Assembly (NCBI RefSeq): GCF_047663525.1
Contig: NC_092591.1
Location: forward strand, 51,995,501 to 52,059,500
Length of the DNA stretch: 64,000 nucleotides
Reading direction: 5' to 3'
DNA from: Anas platyrhynchos
Lineage: Eukaryota; Chordata; Aves; Anseriformes; Anatidae
Part shown: positions 14,661-26,884 of the stretch, in pieces
How positions within the stretch are numbered: the first letter of the stretch is position 1
Layout: the number at the start of each line of letters is the position of its first letter
Position numbers and translations under genes: made by a program
Notes under the pieces: model-generated
Told to the model about the DNA's origin: nothing
Database searches by the model: none
Seen by the model: only the letters and a program-made list of their open reading frames with translations

Positions 14661-17600
14661 TGAAATGCAGCGAACACAGGGGAGAACACTGCAGCTGTTC
14701 AGTAGAGCATAGAAAAACCCACAGTCTGTTTACAATAAAATATTTAATTGAAGTCATACAGGGTTTTAATAGGGATGAACCAAAAAAGGTTGGTTTAGTT
14801 TATCTCTGACACCAAACTTTTCTGTCAGGTGTGAAAATGTCGCATGTGAATATCTGATGCAGGACATTCATGTTCCTCTTTCACATATAAGGGGGGTCTA
14901 TGAGAAGTGAGAGTTGGTTTGAGCAGCAGTGTGGTCAAAGATTGTCCATGGATCGTGAATAATCAACACTGGTTGAATATTCCACTGTACATATCACTTG
15001 CGGCATAATGAACATGACATTTGACTAGTTTGTCTGTTGGCTCCAGGAAAGGCTAACCAAATCCAGAAGGGAGAATACGCCAGGTCCTTAATCCCTGTTT
15101 TACACAGGATATCAGAGACATTCATCTATGGCACGTAGAGTTCTGAGAAAAACACAGGTCTTCCCCAAGTTTCTATTCAGTTTGTGATTCAGACATTTAA
15201 TTTTGTCTTGCTCTTTTGCAAGCTACATATAAATAACCCACTACCCGTTGATTTAGCTTCCAGAAGGGCCAAATTCAATGGCAAGAGAAAGGGATTAGTT
15301 GGAACGGCTTGCTGGGACCGATAAAACTAATGAGGAAACAGTCTGCATTGTTCACTTCTGTCAAGTGCACATTAAGCAGTTTAACCTTTTGCTGTTTCCT
15401 TGCCAGTGGCCAATATTTATGTCTGCATAAAGGGAAGCATAGGTCTCTCTTTCAGAGCTCCTCATGCTCCAGCATGTATTATTAGCCAAACCATGAGCAG
15501 TAAATAATCAAGACATTTGAACCCATTCTGCCAGAAGCAGAAGCTCAGATTGTTCCCTGAGCTAAAGAGAGCTGCTGCCTGCTCATTCCCTCCAGGAGGC
15601 AGTTCTCAGTGCTGCATCAAACAGCCAAGGAAGAGGGAAAGGGCTGCACATCTGTGGAGCATCTCCTCATCAGGCTTGTTTAGCCTGAGCTAAGTAGCTG
15701 TTTTGGTCAGTACCAGGTAAGGGCTGAGAATTCAATGGCATCCTGTTGTAAATTCAGTGCTGAAAGAAAAGTGAGAAGGTAAGGGGAAAAGTTTAGCTAG
15801 TCCACAAACTTTGCTAGTGAATGCTTATGCTCAGATACCTTCACTAGTCACTGGTTCACACCTTTTTAAAAGGACAAAGAGGGAACTGAGGTTAATCCCT
15901 TCCAATTGAGCCCTTCCAAACTGTTGTGAGATAACGTGATAGCTGTAACATTCTGAAGTGAATATTGCACTTTTTCTATGCATTATACTCAGTTTTCTCT
16001 TTCATTTGTAAGATGTATTGTGATTGCAGATTTCCATTATGAAAGGATATAACTTAAACTACAAAACCAGTTGCTTGAGATTCTCTAAAGGGCACAGAGA
16101 GAAAAGTGGCACTATATCAAGGAGCTGGTGCTTGTTTGGAATATGTTGCAGATGAAATGTTGAGGGAAAGAGAAAAATGGCCGATTTATAGAGTTGAGGT
16201 ACCATTCTGCCAGGGATGTTAAAGATAACAAGAGGGTGTACATAATGAGCTTCTCTGGCCTCTGAGCCTTGGAAAATAGATGAGAGAAACAAAGAAAATA
16301 CGTGAGAAGTAAATTAAGAGTTAAAGCATTGGCAGAAAATGATAAGTGAACCACTTCTAGTCTGGTTTCAGCAGCTTTTACAGGGTATATATGCCAAGGA
16401 AAATGATGGAATTGAATAAAAGAAGTAGGGAAAATTAAGCTTAGTGCTAAATTTATTTGGAGTGTTCCAGTAATGGCTTGGCTTACCAGGAAAGTTCTCT
16501 TATACTTACCTTACTCAAAATATAGAATGTTGGTATTTCTGTCTATCTGTATCACTGTAATTTGTTGGTATTTATACTCAGGAGACTAACCTTTCTGCTG
16601 CATTCCTGACTACTTTTGAAAGTTATATTTTAGTGTATTTTCTCATAGGAATAAACTGGAAAGAGAGGTAACAATTCCCTTGCCTCTCTCCGTGGCCCCC
16701 ACAGAATAGACCCAAACTGGTCATGCACAGAGAGCGTGCTCTTTTAAGGGACATCAAGAAATTCAGAGGTGAAAAGCAGGCGGGCAAATATTTCTAAAGA
16801 AAAATAGCATGGTTTTGTCAATCTGACTGCAGAAAGAATACCTGAGTGCAAATACACATGGCAAATTGGAGAGGCTTCATCAGACAGGAAGACTTCTAAA
16901 TAGTTACATTTCTTTAAGAAATTCTTAAAGTACAACTTCATGTCCTTCTTCAAAAGTTTTTTAAAGTTTCCAAAAGCTGGAAGTACTTTCTTAAAACTTT
17001 TCATTGTAAGGTTCTTTCATTCTTGTTTCCATTATTAAAAGTTAAGGCATCCTCTTCACGAAAGTGTATTTGTCAGCACATAGAAGTCCTTTCACTCATT
17101 AATATTTGATGTATCTTCCCCACTTGTCCCTGTTACTTGCTTATGTTCATGTTCTAATTACCTCTTTCCATTTGAGAAAGCAAAGAAACTCAACTGTATT
17201 CACAACAGTATCACAAAATCTTCACACTTTCGCCACAGTGAGTGTAACTAGAAAGTGAGCATCCTGGAGCTTCCATGTTTCCACACAAATACCCAGGCAA
17301 CAACTGTCCAGATGTTAGTTGGCCTTAGCTTCAATAAAGGAATTTTCAGATTATTATTTTAAGAAGTTCTGTGATGGTTCTCCTAGTCATTAGAAATGCC
17401 ATCAGTATCTCACTCCCTCATGTCAGAACAGAAACTGAAGACAAGGAAGCGCACGATGCAGACCAGAGGCAGCGCTCCTCATCTCTGTGGCAGGCTGTGG
17501 TGAGCTGAGCAGGAACTGAGCAGGCTGGCCACATGATGAGCTGAAAGGCACTACTAATCTGATGAGTTCCCGAGGTCCCAGGCATGCACAGACAGATGTG

Positions 17601-19354
17601 AAGGAGCATCTCCAGCAAAGTGCCTTGAAAGGTCCGAGAGAGGGCATATCAACTACACAGCATGTATGAGCAGGGATAGGACTCCCTACACTGGGCAAAG
17701 TATCACGGCACAGCCCAGGGAAAAGATGGCAAGGCTGATATATTTTGATGGCTGCTATTTCCTGAGATTAAAGGCAAGGGATGATTTCTAACAGCAACAA
17801 CAGGAAACAAAGCAAAGTGAGGGGCAAAACGGAAAATGAGGTCTTCTAAAGGAGGTCCAAGACAAAGTAATGTAAACAAGAAAAGCAAAGGAGGGAGAAA
17901 AGAACCATTCACACATATTCAGGTACATTCACACATATTCATAAAACTAGGTACATTCACACATATTCATAAAACTAGGACAAACACTTAATGCTGCCAC
18001 AAGCTGGGGAGCAGACAGAATGAAAGAATAAGGGGTAAAAGAAACAGTAGTTGGTTTTGAAGTGATGTACTTCATGCCTCTTCCTCCACTAATTACAGCT
18101 GCACCAGCAACTAACTTCTCCTCTTCCTCTGCCAAGAGAGAACACTGACAAAATGCATTCAGGCAGTGAAGGGTCCTCAGTGCTTTTCCTGCTGACTGGC
18201 GTCATCTGTCCATGGAAAAACTACTCCCTACATCAGTTACACCAAAGTCATGCTGTGCTGTTCTGGATGGAATGAGATGTCACTTTGGTCTCTGGCCCAT
18301 TCAGTCATCAGCTTCCCTGCTCAGTGCTCTCATAAATGCACTGGTTGATACTAATAGGGATGGACTGAGGAGAGAAATGACTTGTTTCTTTCCTAGCTTT
18401 CATCCTGTGCAGCAACTCTCACCTGTGCATACAACACACATACACAGTCTGCTGATGGCTGTCGCAAGTCTACCTCCTGCTGGGCAGAGTTCCCTTCTGC
18501 CTGAAGTACAAGAGCAGAGCATATTGCAACTGTGGAAATGTCACCAAATTACAGCAAGGTGAGCATTTACAAGGGGAAAAAGGCCTGCTAGCCAGCAAAC
18601 ATTTTCAAAGCATGTTCACAAATCCAGCTTATCTCACATGCCAGTTCTCCCCCGCCCCATTCCCATTCCCACTGAATAGACACTAATTGAAAATTATGTT
18701 TTCAATGTGAAGCCTTTTTCTAATTTGGTCTTGTTTAGAAGCATTTAGGGATCCTATGGTTTGTTGTATTTCTGAAGTGCTTTGCATGAAGTCCCAAGGG
18801 AAGCCAACAAAGGGCACTGTCAACATTTTGCTGGCAGACAGCAAGGGTTTTGACTCAGCACAGAATATTCATGTGCTCCAAGGAGCACAGATTCTTGGGG
18901 CAGAGGAGACAGCTGCAGAGCTCCAGTGCAAAGCATCTAGCAAAATGCTATAAAGTCTGTTCCTCTCCGGGGTTTTTTGAAGTCCTTGAGCAATCCTAAA
19001 TTCCCTGGTAACCAAGAGAGAAGTCTACTAAGTATACTAAAATATTTCTAATGGAAAAGGTAGAATTACCAATTCAGTATTATTCGATTTGTTCACAAGG
19101 ATGCTTTACAGTCTATAAGTCACATGTACACATTATATTGCATAGGCTAAAATCTTTTCATGGGCCTATATATGCTTTTGTAGAGTATGACAGATGAGTT
19201 TACAAAGTATATAACATTTTGTATTTAGCCAACAAAATATGAAATAATACTTTTCATAAGGAACAGCTTGCAGCTTACAACATGTATTTGCAGGATCTAC
19301 TCACCACCAGCCACCCCAATAAATTTTAAATTAGTTATAGATACAAATAGATTG
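14661..19354. other. Intergenic, no gene seen
   Basis: No exon or RNA gene could be supported. The only structured sequence is the short tandem repeat at 17907-17979. Open frames here are all under about 120 codons and have no recognisable domain. Confidence 0.55.
17907..17979. repeat. Short tandem repeat, three ATTCACACATATTC units
   Basis: The 14-base core ATTCACACATATTC occurs three times. The first copy is followed by AGGTAC, the second by ATAAAACTAGGTAC and the third by ATAAAACTAGGAC, giving a unit of about 20-28 bp. This is a young minisatellite-like duplication. Confidence 0.9.
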
Positions 19355-20374
19355 GGCTCAAAGGGTTATGGTAAACGGGGTTACATCAGGCTACCACCCA
19401 GTCACTAGCTGGGTTCCCCGGGGTTCCACTTTAGGGCCAGTTCTCTTCAATGTTTTCATAAATGATCTGATCTTTCATAAATAAGTTAGTTTGTGGATAA
19501 TACTAAGTCTGACTCCCTCAAGGATACAGAGGTCTTGCAGAGAGGTCTTGACAAATTAAAGAGCTCATCAATCACCAACAATATGAAATTTAACAAGAGC
19601 AAGTGTCAGATTCTGCACCTGGGATAGGGCAACCCTAGTTATACGTACAGTCTGGGGAATGAGAGGATGGAGAACAGCCCCTCAGAAAGCGGTCTGGGAG
19701 TTTTGGTCGATGGCCAATTAAATATGAATCAACAGCATGCCCTGGCAGCCAAAATGGCCAACCATATCCTGGGGCGCATCAGGCACAGCACAGCTAGCTG
19801 GTCAAGCGAAGTGACTGGCCTCTGCTGCCTTGTGCTGGCGCAGCCTCACCTCAAGTACTGCGTGCAGTTTAGGGCACAACAGAAGAAGAGGGACCTAAAA
19901 CTATTAGAGAGTGTCCAAAGTTGGGGCTAAAAAGATGGTGAAGGGTCCAGAGGGCAAGACACATGAGGAGCAGCTGAGGTCCCTTGGTTTGTTCAGCCCA
20001 AGCAGAGCAGGCTGAGGGGAGGCCTCATGGCGGCCTGCAGCTCCCTCACGAGGGGAGCGGAGGGGCAGGCACTGAGCTCTGCTCTCTGGGGACAGCGACA
20101 GGACCCGAGGGAATGGCATGGTGCTGGGACAGGGGAGGGTCAGGCTGGGGGTTAGGGAAAGGTTCTTCATGGAGAAGGTGGTCGAGCACTGGGATGGTCC
20201 CCCCAGGGCAGTGATCACAGCACCAAACCTGCTGGAGTTCAAGAATAAGGGTGTTTAAGGAAAGGTTGGAAGTGATGCTTAGCAACATGGTTTAGTGGGT
20301 GATATTGGTGGTAGGGGGATGGTTGGACAAGATGATCTTGGAGACCTTTTCCAACATTAATGATTCCATGATCC
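19355..20374 (+). mobile_element. CR1 LINE, 5'-truncated, ORF2 C-terminal part plus 3' UTR
   Basis: The sequence runs colinearly with the end of a CR1 non-LTR retrotransposon. It begins at the reverse-transcriptase region that reads GGTTCCCCGGGGTTCCACTT and continues with the typical CR1 stretch around 19860 (CTCAAGTACTGCGTGCAGTT, the 'HLEYCVQFWAPQ' region). It ends with GATGATCTTGGAGACCTTTTCC and a degenerate ATGATTCCATGATCC tail. Several deletions and stop codons break the frame; one open remnant of 87 codons lies at 19667-19930. The element is dead and belongs to the avian CR1 family. Confidence 0.88.
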
Positions 20375-20375
20375 T

Positions 20376-20500
20376 AAGAAGTGCTTGGACAATACTCTCA
20401 GCCATATGGTCTGATTTTGGGCTGCCCTGTGCAGAGCCAGGAGTTGATGATCTTTGTGGGTCCTTTCCAGCTTGGGATATTCTATGATTCTATGATTCTA
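20376..20500 (+). mobile_element. Second CR1 LINE 3' end, strongly 5'-truncated
   Basis: A separate CR1 3' terminus lies directly after the tail of the preceding copy. It carries the family motifs GTGCTTGGACAATACTCTCAG, GAGCCAGGAGTTGATGATC and GTGGGTCCTTTCCAGC, and ends in an intact TTCTATGATTCTATGATTCTA tail. Two CR1 tails in tandem imply that one element inserted at or next to the tail of the other. Confidence 0.85.
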
Positions 20501-23500
20501 AATGCAATAACAGAACCTATGTGGTATAGTATTACATCCTAAAAACTCTACACATGCAATACATGCCTGTACATTCATTTACTTAATACAGGATAGTTAC
20601 AAGGATAAAAACATTAAGGAGTGCAGTGGAGACTTCAAAAACAATTTATTAAACAAAGTCCTGTTCTTGGTTGTTGTTGTTTTTCTGAGTTTTCAGATTA
20701 GTATAAAACCTGTTCTACATGCAGAAGTTTTGCTGGCACAGCTAAGTTAAGAACATAGCAATCTAGCACATTAATTGACATCCCCATGACAATAAAAGTC
20801 TTAGAGCTATGCCAGAAAAATTTCCTTGGCAGTCTAATTTCTCTAGTTCAAGAAATGAGAGAAAGGAAAATAACATTTTCCTTTTTTTAGAGTAATTGGA
20901 AATACAAATTACCATCAAACTTTTTCCAATGTAATAAAGGCCTGAATCTCTTTAGGATGATTTTTCTCACTAGAGTGGCTCAGAGTCTTAGAGCGATATT
21001 ATTTATCTCAAATCTAGTCAAGATCCAAACTTTTGTCTGGGACTGGCAATATTGACTGCTGTTTTGAACAGATATTCCAAGTATTTCAGGTATTCAATCC
21101 CATATGCTGAAATTTTGCTGAAGTACCTGTGGAGAACATTGCCAAAGCCAGCTAAAAATGAACCTCAAATACTCCTGATTCTGCTCTCTCTTCTGTCCTC
21201 CTGAGCAGCCTGCACCATTTTCACACTCTCACCACCCAGCACAGATGAAAACAGTGCTCTGCACCATTGCAAATGCCACTGCAAATACACAGAAGTTGTG
21301 GAGATGTCCTCACAGCTTGCTGCCATGTGGCCTTTGCTCTGCCAACCTGCCATCCCGCTGTGGAACAGCTCTCACAGTTTTGGAAGTGGTTACAACAGCT
21401 GTCTCACCAGCCTCGGGAGCACTGGAAGGCCCAGGAGGGCAGGCAGCTCAGCAAGGAGGGTGAGTCAGCATCCATGGCTGAAATGCTGCCTCTGAATTTA
21501 TCAGACAGGATGCAAGTGGTGAGGAGGGTCCTGGGACAATCATCAGCATCTGCTGGGTTTCTGGGTAAGACAGGCCAAATTTTTGGATGTCTGTGTAGAG
21601 CATTTGGCTCAAAGACCCTGACGCCTACCTGAGGACTGGAGTTCCTGCAGGTAAGCATGCTGCCCCTGTTTTCCTCGGCTCAGTTTGGTGCAGACAGATT
21701 GAACTTCTCTGCTGGAGGTGGGCAGTGAGAAAAGGCAGTGTCAGCCGATGTTACGAGGTTTGCCGCTGTTCAGAGTTTATTGAAGGCTTTGTGCACACAT
21801 GGTTCAGTCTGAAATAAGATGTGTTGGATGTCTGTTCACTCTTTTTGCTGCACAAGGTGTCAGAGCCTGTTAGCAGAAATGGGTACCATTGCACTGGGCT
21901 GCCATACCTGGATGAGCACAATGGCAGACTTACTACTGTGAATGCAGATGGTCTCGAAACCTTCATGATTCAGATATTGCCAGGAGCTTGCAAACTCATA
22001 TTCAACAAAACTGGTGATTTGTTCCTATCAACATAACAGACTAATGGTGTTTGCATTCTCCCTGTAATTCCAAAGACCTGCTCATCCTTCATGTGTGATT
22101 AAATCTTTTACTTAATAACATGCTAGAAGGGAGTTGCTTAATCATTTGTAGATACAGATAATGTTAGGAAGTATTCAAGTGCCAGAAGGAGAAACATTAC
22201 TGCCTCTCACTAAATGGCAAGGCTGTAAAGAACTACCTGCTGGTGGCAGAAGCACTGAGTTTTGCCCAACGTGGTGAGAACAAGGTGGAAATGCTCCCTG
22301 AGCACTGGAAGGTAGCAGTGTAATTCCTTCTCCAAACTTACAGCTGCTTGGGACACGTACTCAAGGATGCCTTCTTTGAGGACACAACTTGATTTTACCC
22401 ATATGTTTCATTAAACTTGTGGCTGCATTGCTTTCTTTTTGCTTTGTGTAACATTCCATTGATGTTGCAGAATTTAACAAGGTGTCAAGAGAGAACACTT
22501 CATGGATGGTAGCACAAATATTTTATGTAGTTTCATGAAATATTTCACAAAATACTAGATGAGTATTTTGTATGGTCTGGTTTGTGTGATTTCAGGGTTA
22601 TGTCTTACTCAAGTTGCAGAAATACTTCATCAGAATGGCAGGGAATATTTCATGAAATAAAACATGAATATTCATATGAGATTGCATGAGAAGTTTCATG
22701 ACTAACCACATTCCAATGTTTGGAAAACATCTTATGGCACTTTCTTTTTGAAATTTTCCTCAAAATATTACTACAACTTTTCAACTACACTAATGTATAA
22801 TCCATGCTTTAGCCCGCAGCAAATTACCATTTTATATCTTTTCAAAAGGAGGATGGAGGACTCATTATCTGCCCCATTAATGTGCCCTAAGCAGCATTGT
22901 ATAAACACGGATCTTTTCAATGTAGGTAGAATAAACCCAGAATAAACCAGTCATCTGCCTCCCTTCCATAGATGCCCTTTGAGTTGAACAATCCATAGCT
23001 GCTGTCTCCATTTTTGTCTTGCCACACATTGTATTTCACAGCCACTTTTTTTCTGCACTTTGAGATGTTTCCCCTCTATTATCGCTGTATGAATAGTCCA
23101 CACTAGCAAGAGAATCAAATTGACTCTGGCAAGTCTGGAGTTTTCAATCTTTAAACAACCTTTCCAGTGCGGAAAGGCACACATTGTGGGCTCCAAATAA
23201 TAGTGCCAGTTAACTATAGTTAACATGCAAGGCACAAATGCTTTGTCAGGCCTTTGAGCCTTCTGAGTTATAGAAGAGAATGAGGCTTACTGCCTGGCTC
23301 ACAAATCATTCGAAAGGATACTCTGCAACTGGGTAAACAGCAGGACCGATACCATCAGACTGCTATCACACGTACAAAGTCAGCAACATGAAAAAATAGG
23401 AAAAAAACAACAACAATAAAAACCTTTATTTCTCTTATCTTGTTCTTCTGCTGAGTTTGGCAATGTCACTCGGAACAGCCCATTGTACCGCTTTTTCAGA

Positions 23501-26354
23501 CAGAAACGCAGCCTGACTCTCAATCCTGCACAGCACTCCTTCAATAGAGGCTCGGTCCCGCTCTGTTTGGGGACGCAGATGCGGGGTGGTGACACAACCT
23601 CTCTGCCCAGCCTGCAAAGCCGGGCTTCTTCTGTCGGTGTTTCAGTCCCGACAGGAGCAGAGGCGGGGACGCCCGGCTCCATCCGTGGTCGCCGAGTGCC
23701 GCCTGCCGACCCAGGGAAAGCGAGGCGAAGATGAAAATGCCTTCGTGTGACACAGCCGCGCCATGGAGAGCACCTGCAGCTCGGTCAGAGCATGCCGAGA
23801 AGGACAAAATAAATACTAAAGTGATGAAAATATAATATATATTTATTTTATTTATATATAAAAATAAAACAAAATGTTAAAATGAAATGAAATGAAATGA
23901 AATGAAATAAAATAAAATAAAATAAAATAAAATAATAAAATAATATTTAATGGCTAGATAGAGCCAAGGCTGAAGACATGTGATAACATGATGCTTATAA
24001 CCATGCAAGGTACCTCGAATGTGTGCCAACAAAAGGCATTACATCTCTAAACAATTTTATGCATTCATTTTGTTCCCCCGTGATATCCAAATACCTTTTT
24101 CTGATTAATGCTATGCAATGTTTAGGATGGAATGGGGATAATTGCTATATCCCTTCATTTGTAAAACTAGGCTTAGTGATTCAAGTCTGATTCTACAGAA
24201 TGGGAAACAGAAAATTACAAGAATTCAGGATTTATTGCTCATCTGGCACAATCTGGCTAATGGACTCAATTTCAGACACTTTATTATCCACTGGGTATCT
24301 GTCTCACAGAAACCTTTCAGCCCTGGTACCTGAGGATCCACGTGATTGAACCACTGTGCCTGTGAGATGTTTTTGTTAAGCATATCTCCTCTTTCTGTCC
24401 CCATGTGGTCAAAAAGCAAGCCTATTACTGCCACTGTACACAGCTGCATATGGTCTATCCGTCACCAATGAGCAAGACAGTTCTGAGACATGAGCGGTAG
24501 TTTTTATTCATCCGAAAAAAGAAGCAAATTTCAATGATTTCACAAGTAAATTTCACAAGTTTCTTCTTCTGGAGAACCTACTGAAAATTATGTGGGGATC
24601 AGCAATGATGCGAATGTATGGGGATTAGTGGCCAGTATGCAGGGATGGAAGTCAAATGTACAATGGTAGCAGTCCATTAGTGAATGACTCAGGAACTTCC
24701 ATAGGGTTATCACCACATGAATTGGCATGAGATTGAGAAGACAGAGGAGATGAAAATCCGAAGTGATGGCCACATTAATCATATTCTGTGAAACCAGGAC
24801 GCTCGCACCGCACAGTCTGTTGCAAGCTATGTTGCCATTCACAGATACGCATTTGAAGCTTTTGAGTTTCTACAGATGCATTTCCAAAAATATCCCAACT
24901 ATAACAGACCAAGAGATACCTGACTAACTTTTAAAAATAATTTCAAACAACGTGTCCTAGACTTGTAATACTCTTCATTCCTATTCCTTCCATATTAATG
25001 CTGAAGACTAATGGTAACTAATTTTAAGGCTTCATTATAATAATAATAAAAAAAAAATCATGTATGAGTAAGATGGAGACTAGAAGATGGAAATTTCTGT
25101 AAGGAGAGAAGAATTAAGAGAAGAATGATGTGAATCAACAAGAAAGTAGGTGAGAAAAAGAAGGTGATGTGTGGAAGAAGAACAAGGACAGAAATAGAAT
25201 AAACACTGCAGAAAATGTGTTCTTAATGTGGCTCTGAATGTCCCTTTTCCTTTTTCATGTTCTCTTTTAGAGTCACTGACCCCAGCTGAATGGACTGTTG
25301 CCAGAGAAGGTAATATAATATAATTCCAAGGCATATAATACCTATTACAATGCAATATGTATAATTGTGGTTAAAATACTGTATGTATGTGTATATAGCA
25401 CATTATATAATGGTATTATAGTATTTTGAAATTGCTTAACATCCCACCCTACTCATTAATCTCCCTCTAGTGCAGCCGAGGATGAATAGTTCAACCCACC
25501 ACTCCTTCCCACCCCTCTCCAGCACCTGCTCTGCTGTGCCACAAGGTGCCCATCTTTCCTAGCATGTACACAGCCCCTCTCTTACCCACAGGCATGCATG
25601 CCTACTTCTCTATTTTTCCCCCACAGCTCTCACACAATAATGTACAAATGCTACATATTGGTCTGATTATTGATGGTTACTGTAGAATGTAATTACCATC
25701 TAACAGCATGTGTTGAGGAAGCAAGGAAGAAAAAGAGATAATGAGGCACCTCCGTCTACATAAATATTTCAGGAGGGTTAAAAAGCAACTAAATGTGGTT
25801 CATCTTTCCACCTTTTGGACCAAGGTGTAAAGCTTGCCATGGTAGTGCCAATAAAGTAGACTATAAAGAGTTTTGAACTCTGCATTCAGCAGAGATGCTG
25901 ACTGCAAGGTGTTTGAGGGCAAGAGATGGACATCTCCCAATATCTGTCCAGCGGCCTGAACAAGCTCTCTTACCACAGAAAATGAAAGGTTCAGGTAAGC
26001 TGTGCATGCATGAAGCTCTCTTGATGCTGAAAAATGTCTCTTTCTCCAATATTACATTTTCTTCTGTCTGCTAAGATTAACCAAAATATTAGGAAGACAG
26101 CTTTGGATGAACAATATATTTACAAACACACCAGGGCCAGGCCTGGGTCTGACAGCATCATGGTCTCATGGAGTTCTTGGTCACGTCAAGTGCTGGTGAA
26201 ACCACCAGGATGCTAATGCACCCAGTGACAAGGGGAATTTGCTGCTGCAGTGGTTTTACTTTTTATCACATTTTTAGGTCATTAGAGCTCACCATGTGTG
26301 TCCTCCATCCATTGCCTACAGGGACAGTTGTTGCAGGTACTTTGGTTTCTATGT
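20501..26354. other. Intergenic, no gene supported
   Basis: No confident exon was found. Around 21,250-22,330 there are several open stretches with protein-like composition (see findings), but no start, splice pattern or family assignment could be established. The stretch also holds a perfect 16-bp palindrome at 23209-23224, an AT-rich pentanucleotide microsatellite at about 23880-23941, and a 14-bp inverted repeat (22531-22544 with 22644-22657). Confidence 0.5.
23880..23941. repeat. AAATG/AAAAT pentanucleotide microsatellite
   Basis: About five AAATG units grade into about six AAAAT units, flanked by further AT-rich sequence from 23830. The change of unit within one tract is consistent with a point mutation spread by slippage. 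Confidence 0.9.
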
Positions 26355-26407
26355 GCTGGGTTCAACATGGCTAAGTGCTGGTTCCTGCACTTTGGCCACA
26401 ACAACCC
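26355..26407 (+). mobile_element. CR1 LINE, left part interrupted by LTR
   Basis: The segment reads TTCAACATGGCTAAGTGCTGG, then GTTCCTGCACTTTGGCCACA and ACAACCC, matching the CR1 ORF2 stretch that usually reads TTCAACAAGGCCAAGTGC..CTGCACTTGGGTCACAACAACCCCATGC in pieces. The match resumes at 26885 after the solo LTR, so both parts come from one element. The left boundary is approximate because the match fades. Confidence 0.75.
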
Positions 26408-26884
26408 TGTTGCGAAGCACGGCCGAAAGCACGACAGACACCAGTTGAGTCAGATCATGCTGCTCCATTTTATTGCCCGAATAGCCTAACTTTTATAGTG
26501 AACTTTACAGGGGCGGACAGTGTTTCACACAAGATTATTGGTCAAAAGCACTCAGACAAACAACTATAAGAAAACAACCCCACCTGCAAGAAAAGAACCC
26601 CCCTTTTGATTAGCAGTCAGGAAAACAATCCCCTTTGTGATTAGCGGTCACGTAGACCTAGTCCTTGAGGCCAGCTGCTGGTAACAGTATTTTCTGAGTT
26701 CCTTAATTGGGCGATGTGGGAGCATTGCCGTGGGAGCTTCTCACAGTTACTCTGGCAGCTTGGTTTGCTCAGCTACAGCAGGCCCTGAGATTTCTAAGGC
26801 CTACCCCTGGTTGCTTAAAGCAAGCTCAAATGGAACAATTGTTCCACGAGTACATGTCCACATCCTGTATGCCAATTCCCAACA
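26408..26884 (-). mobile_element. Solo LTR of an avian endogenous retrovirus
   Basis: A 477-bp element is bounded by the 5-bp inverted termini TGTTG (26408-26412) and CAACA (26880-26884). It is flanked by perfect 6-bp duplications CAACCC at 26402-26407 and 26885-26890. Read on the minus strand it begins TGTTGGGAATTGG and ends CTTCGCAACA. It carries a TATAAAA box (26491-26497) and an AATAAA poly(A) signal (26469-26474), in the expected U3-to-U5 order. Two near-identical 19-20-bp blocks (26601-26619 and 26631-26650, CCCTTTTGATTAGC / CCCTTTGTGATTAGC) look like U3 enhancer repeats. No gag, pol or env is attached, so this is the product of LTR-LTR recombination. Six-bp duplications are typical of alpha/beta-like (class II) retroviruses, but the family name cannot be fixed from sequence reading alone. 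Confidence 0.9.

Noticed and set aside
22531..22657. 14-bp inverted repeat TTTCATGAAATATT / AATATTTCATGAAA
   Set aside because: It lies in AT-rich sequence with several partial TTTCATGAAA copies, so it is weak evidence for a transposon or a functional hairpin.
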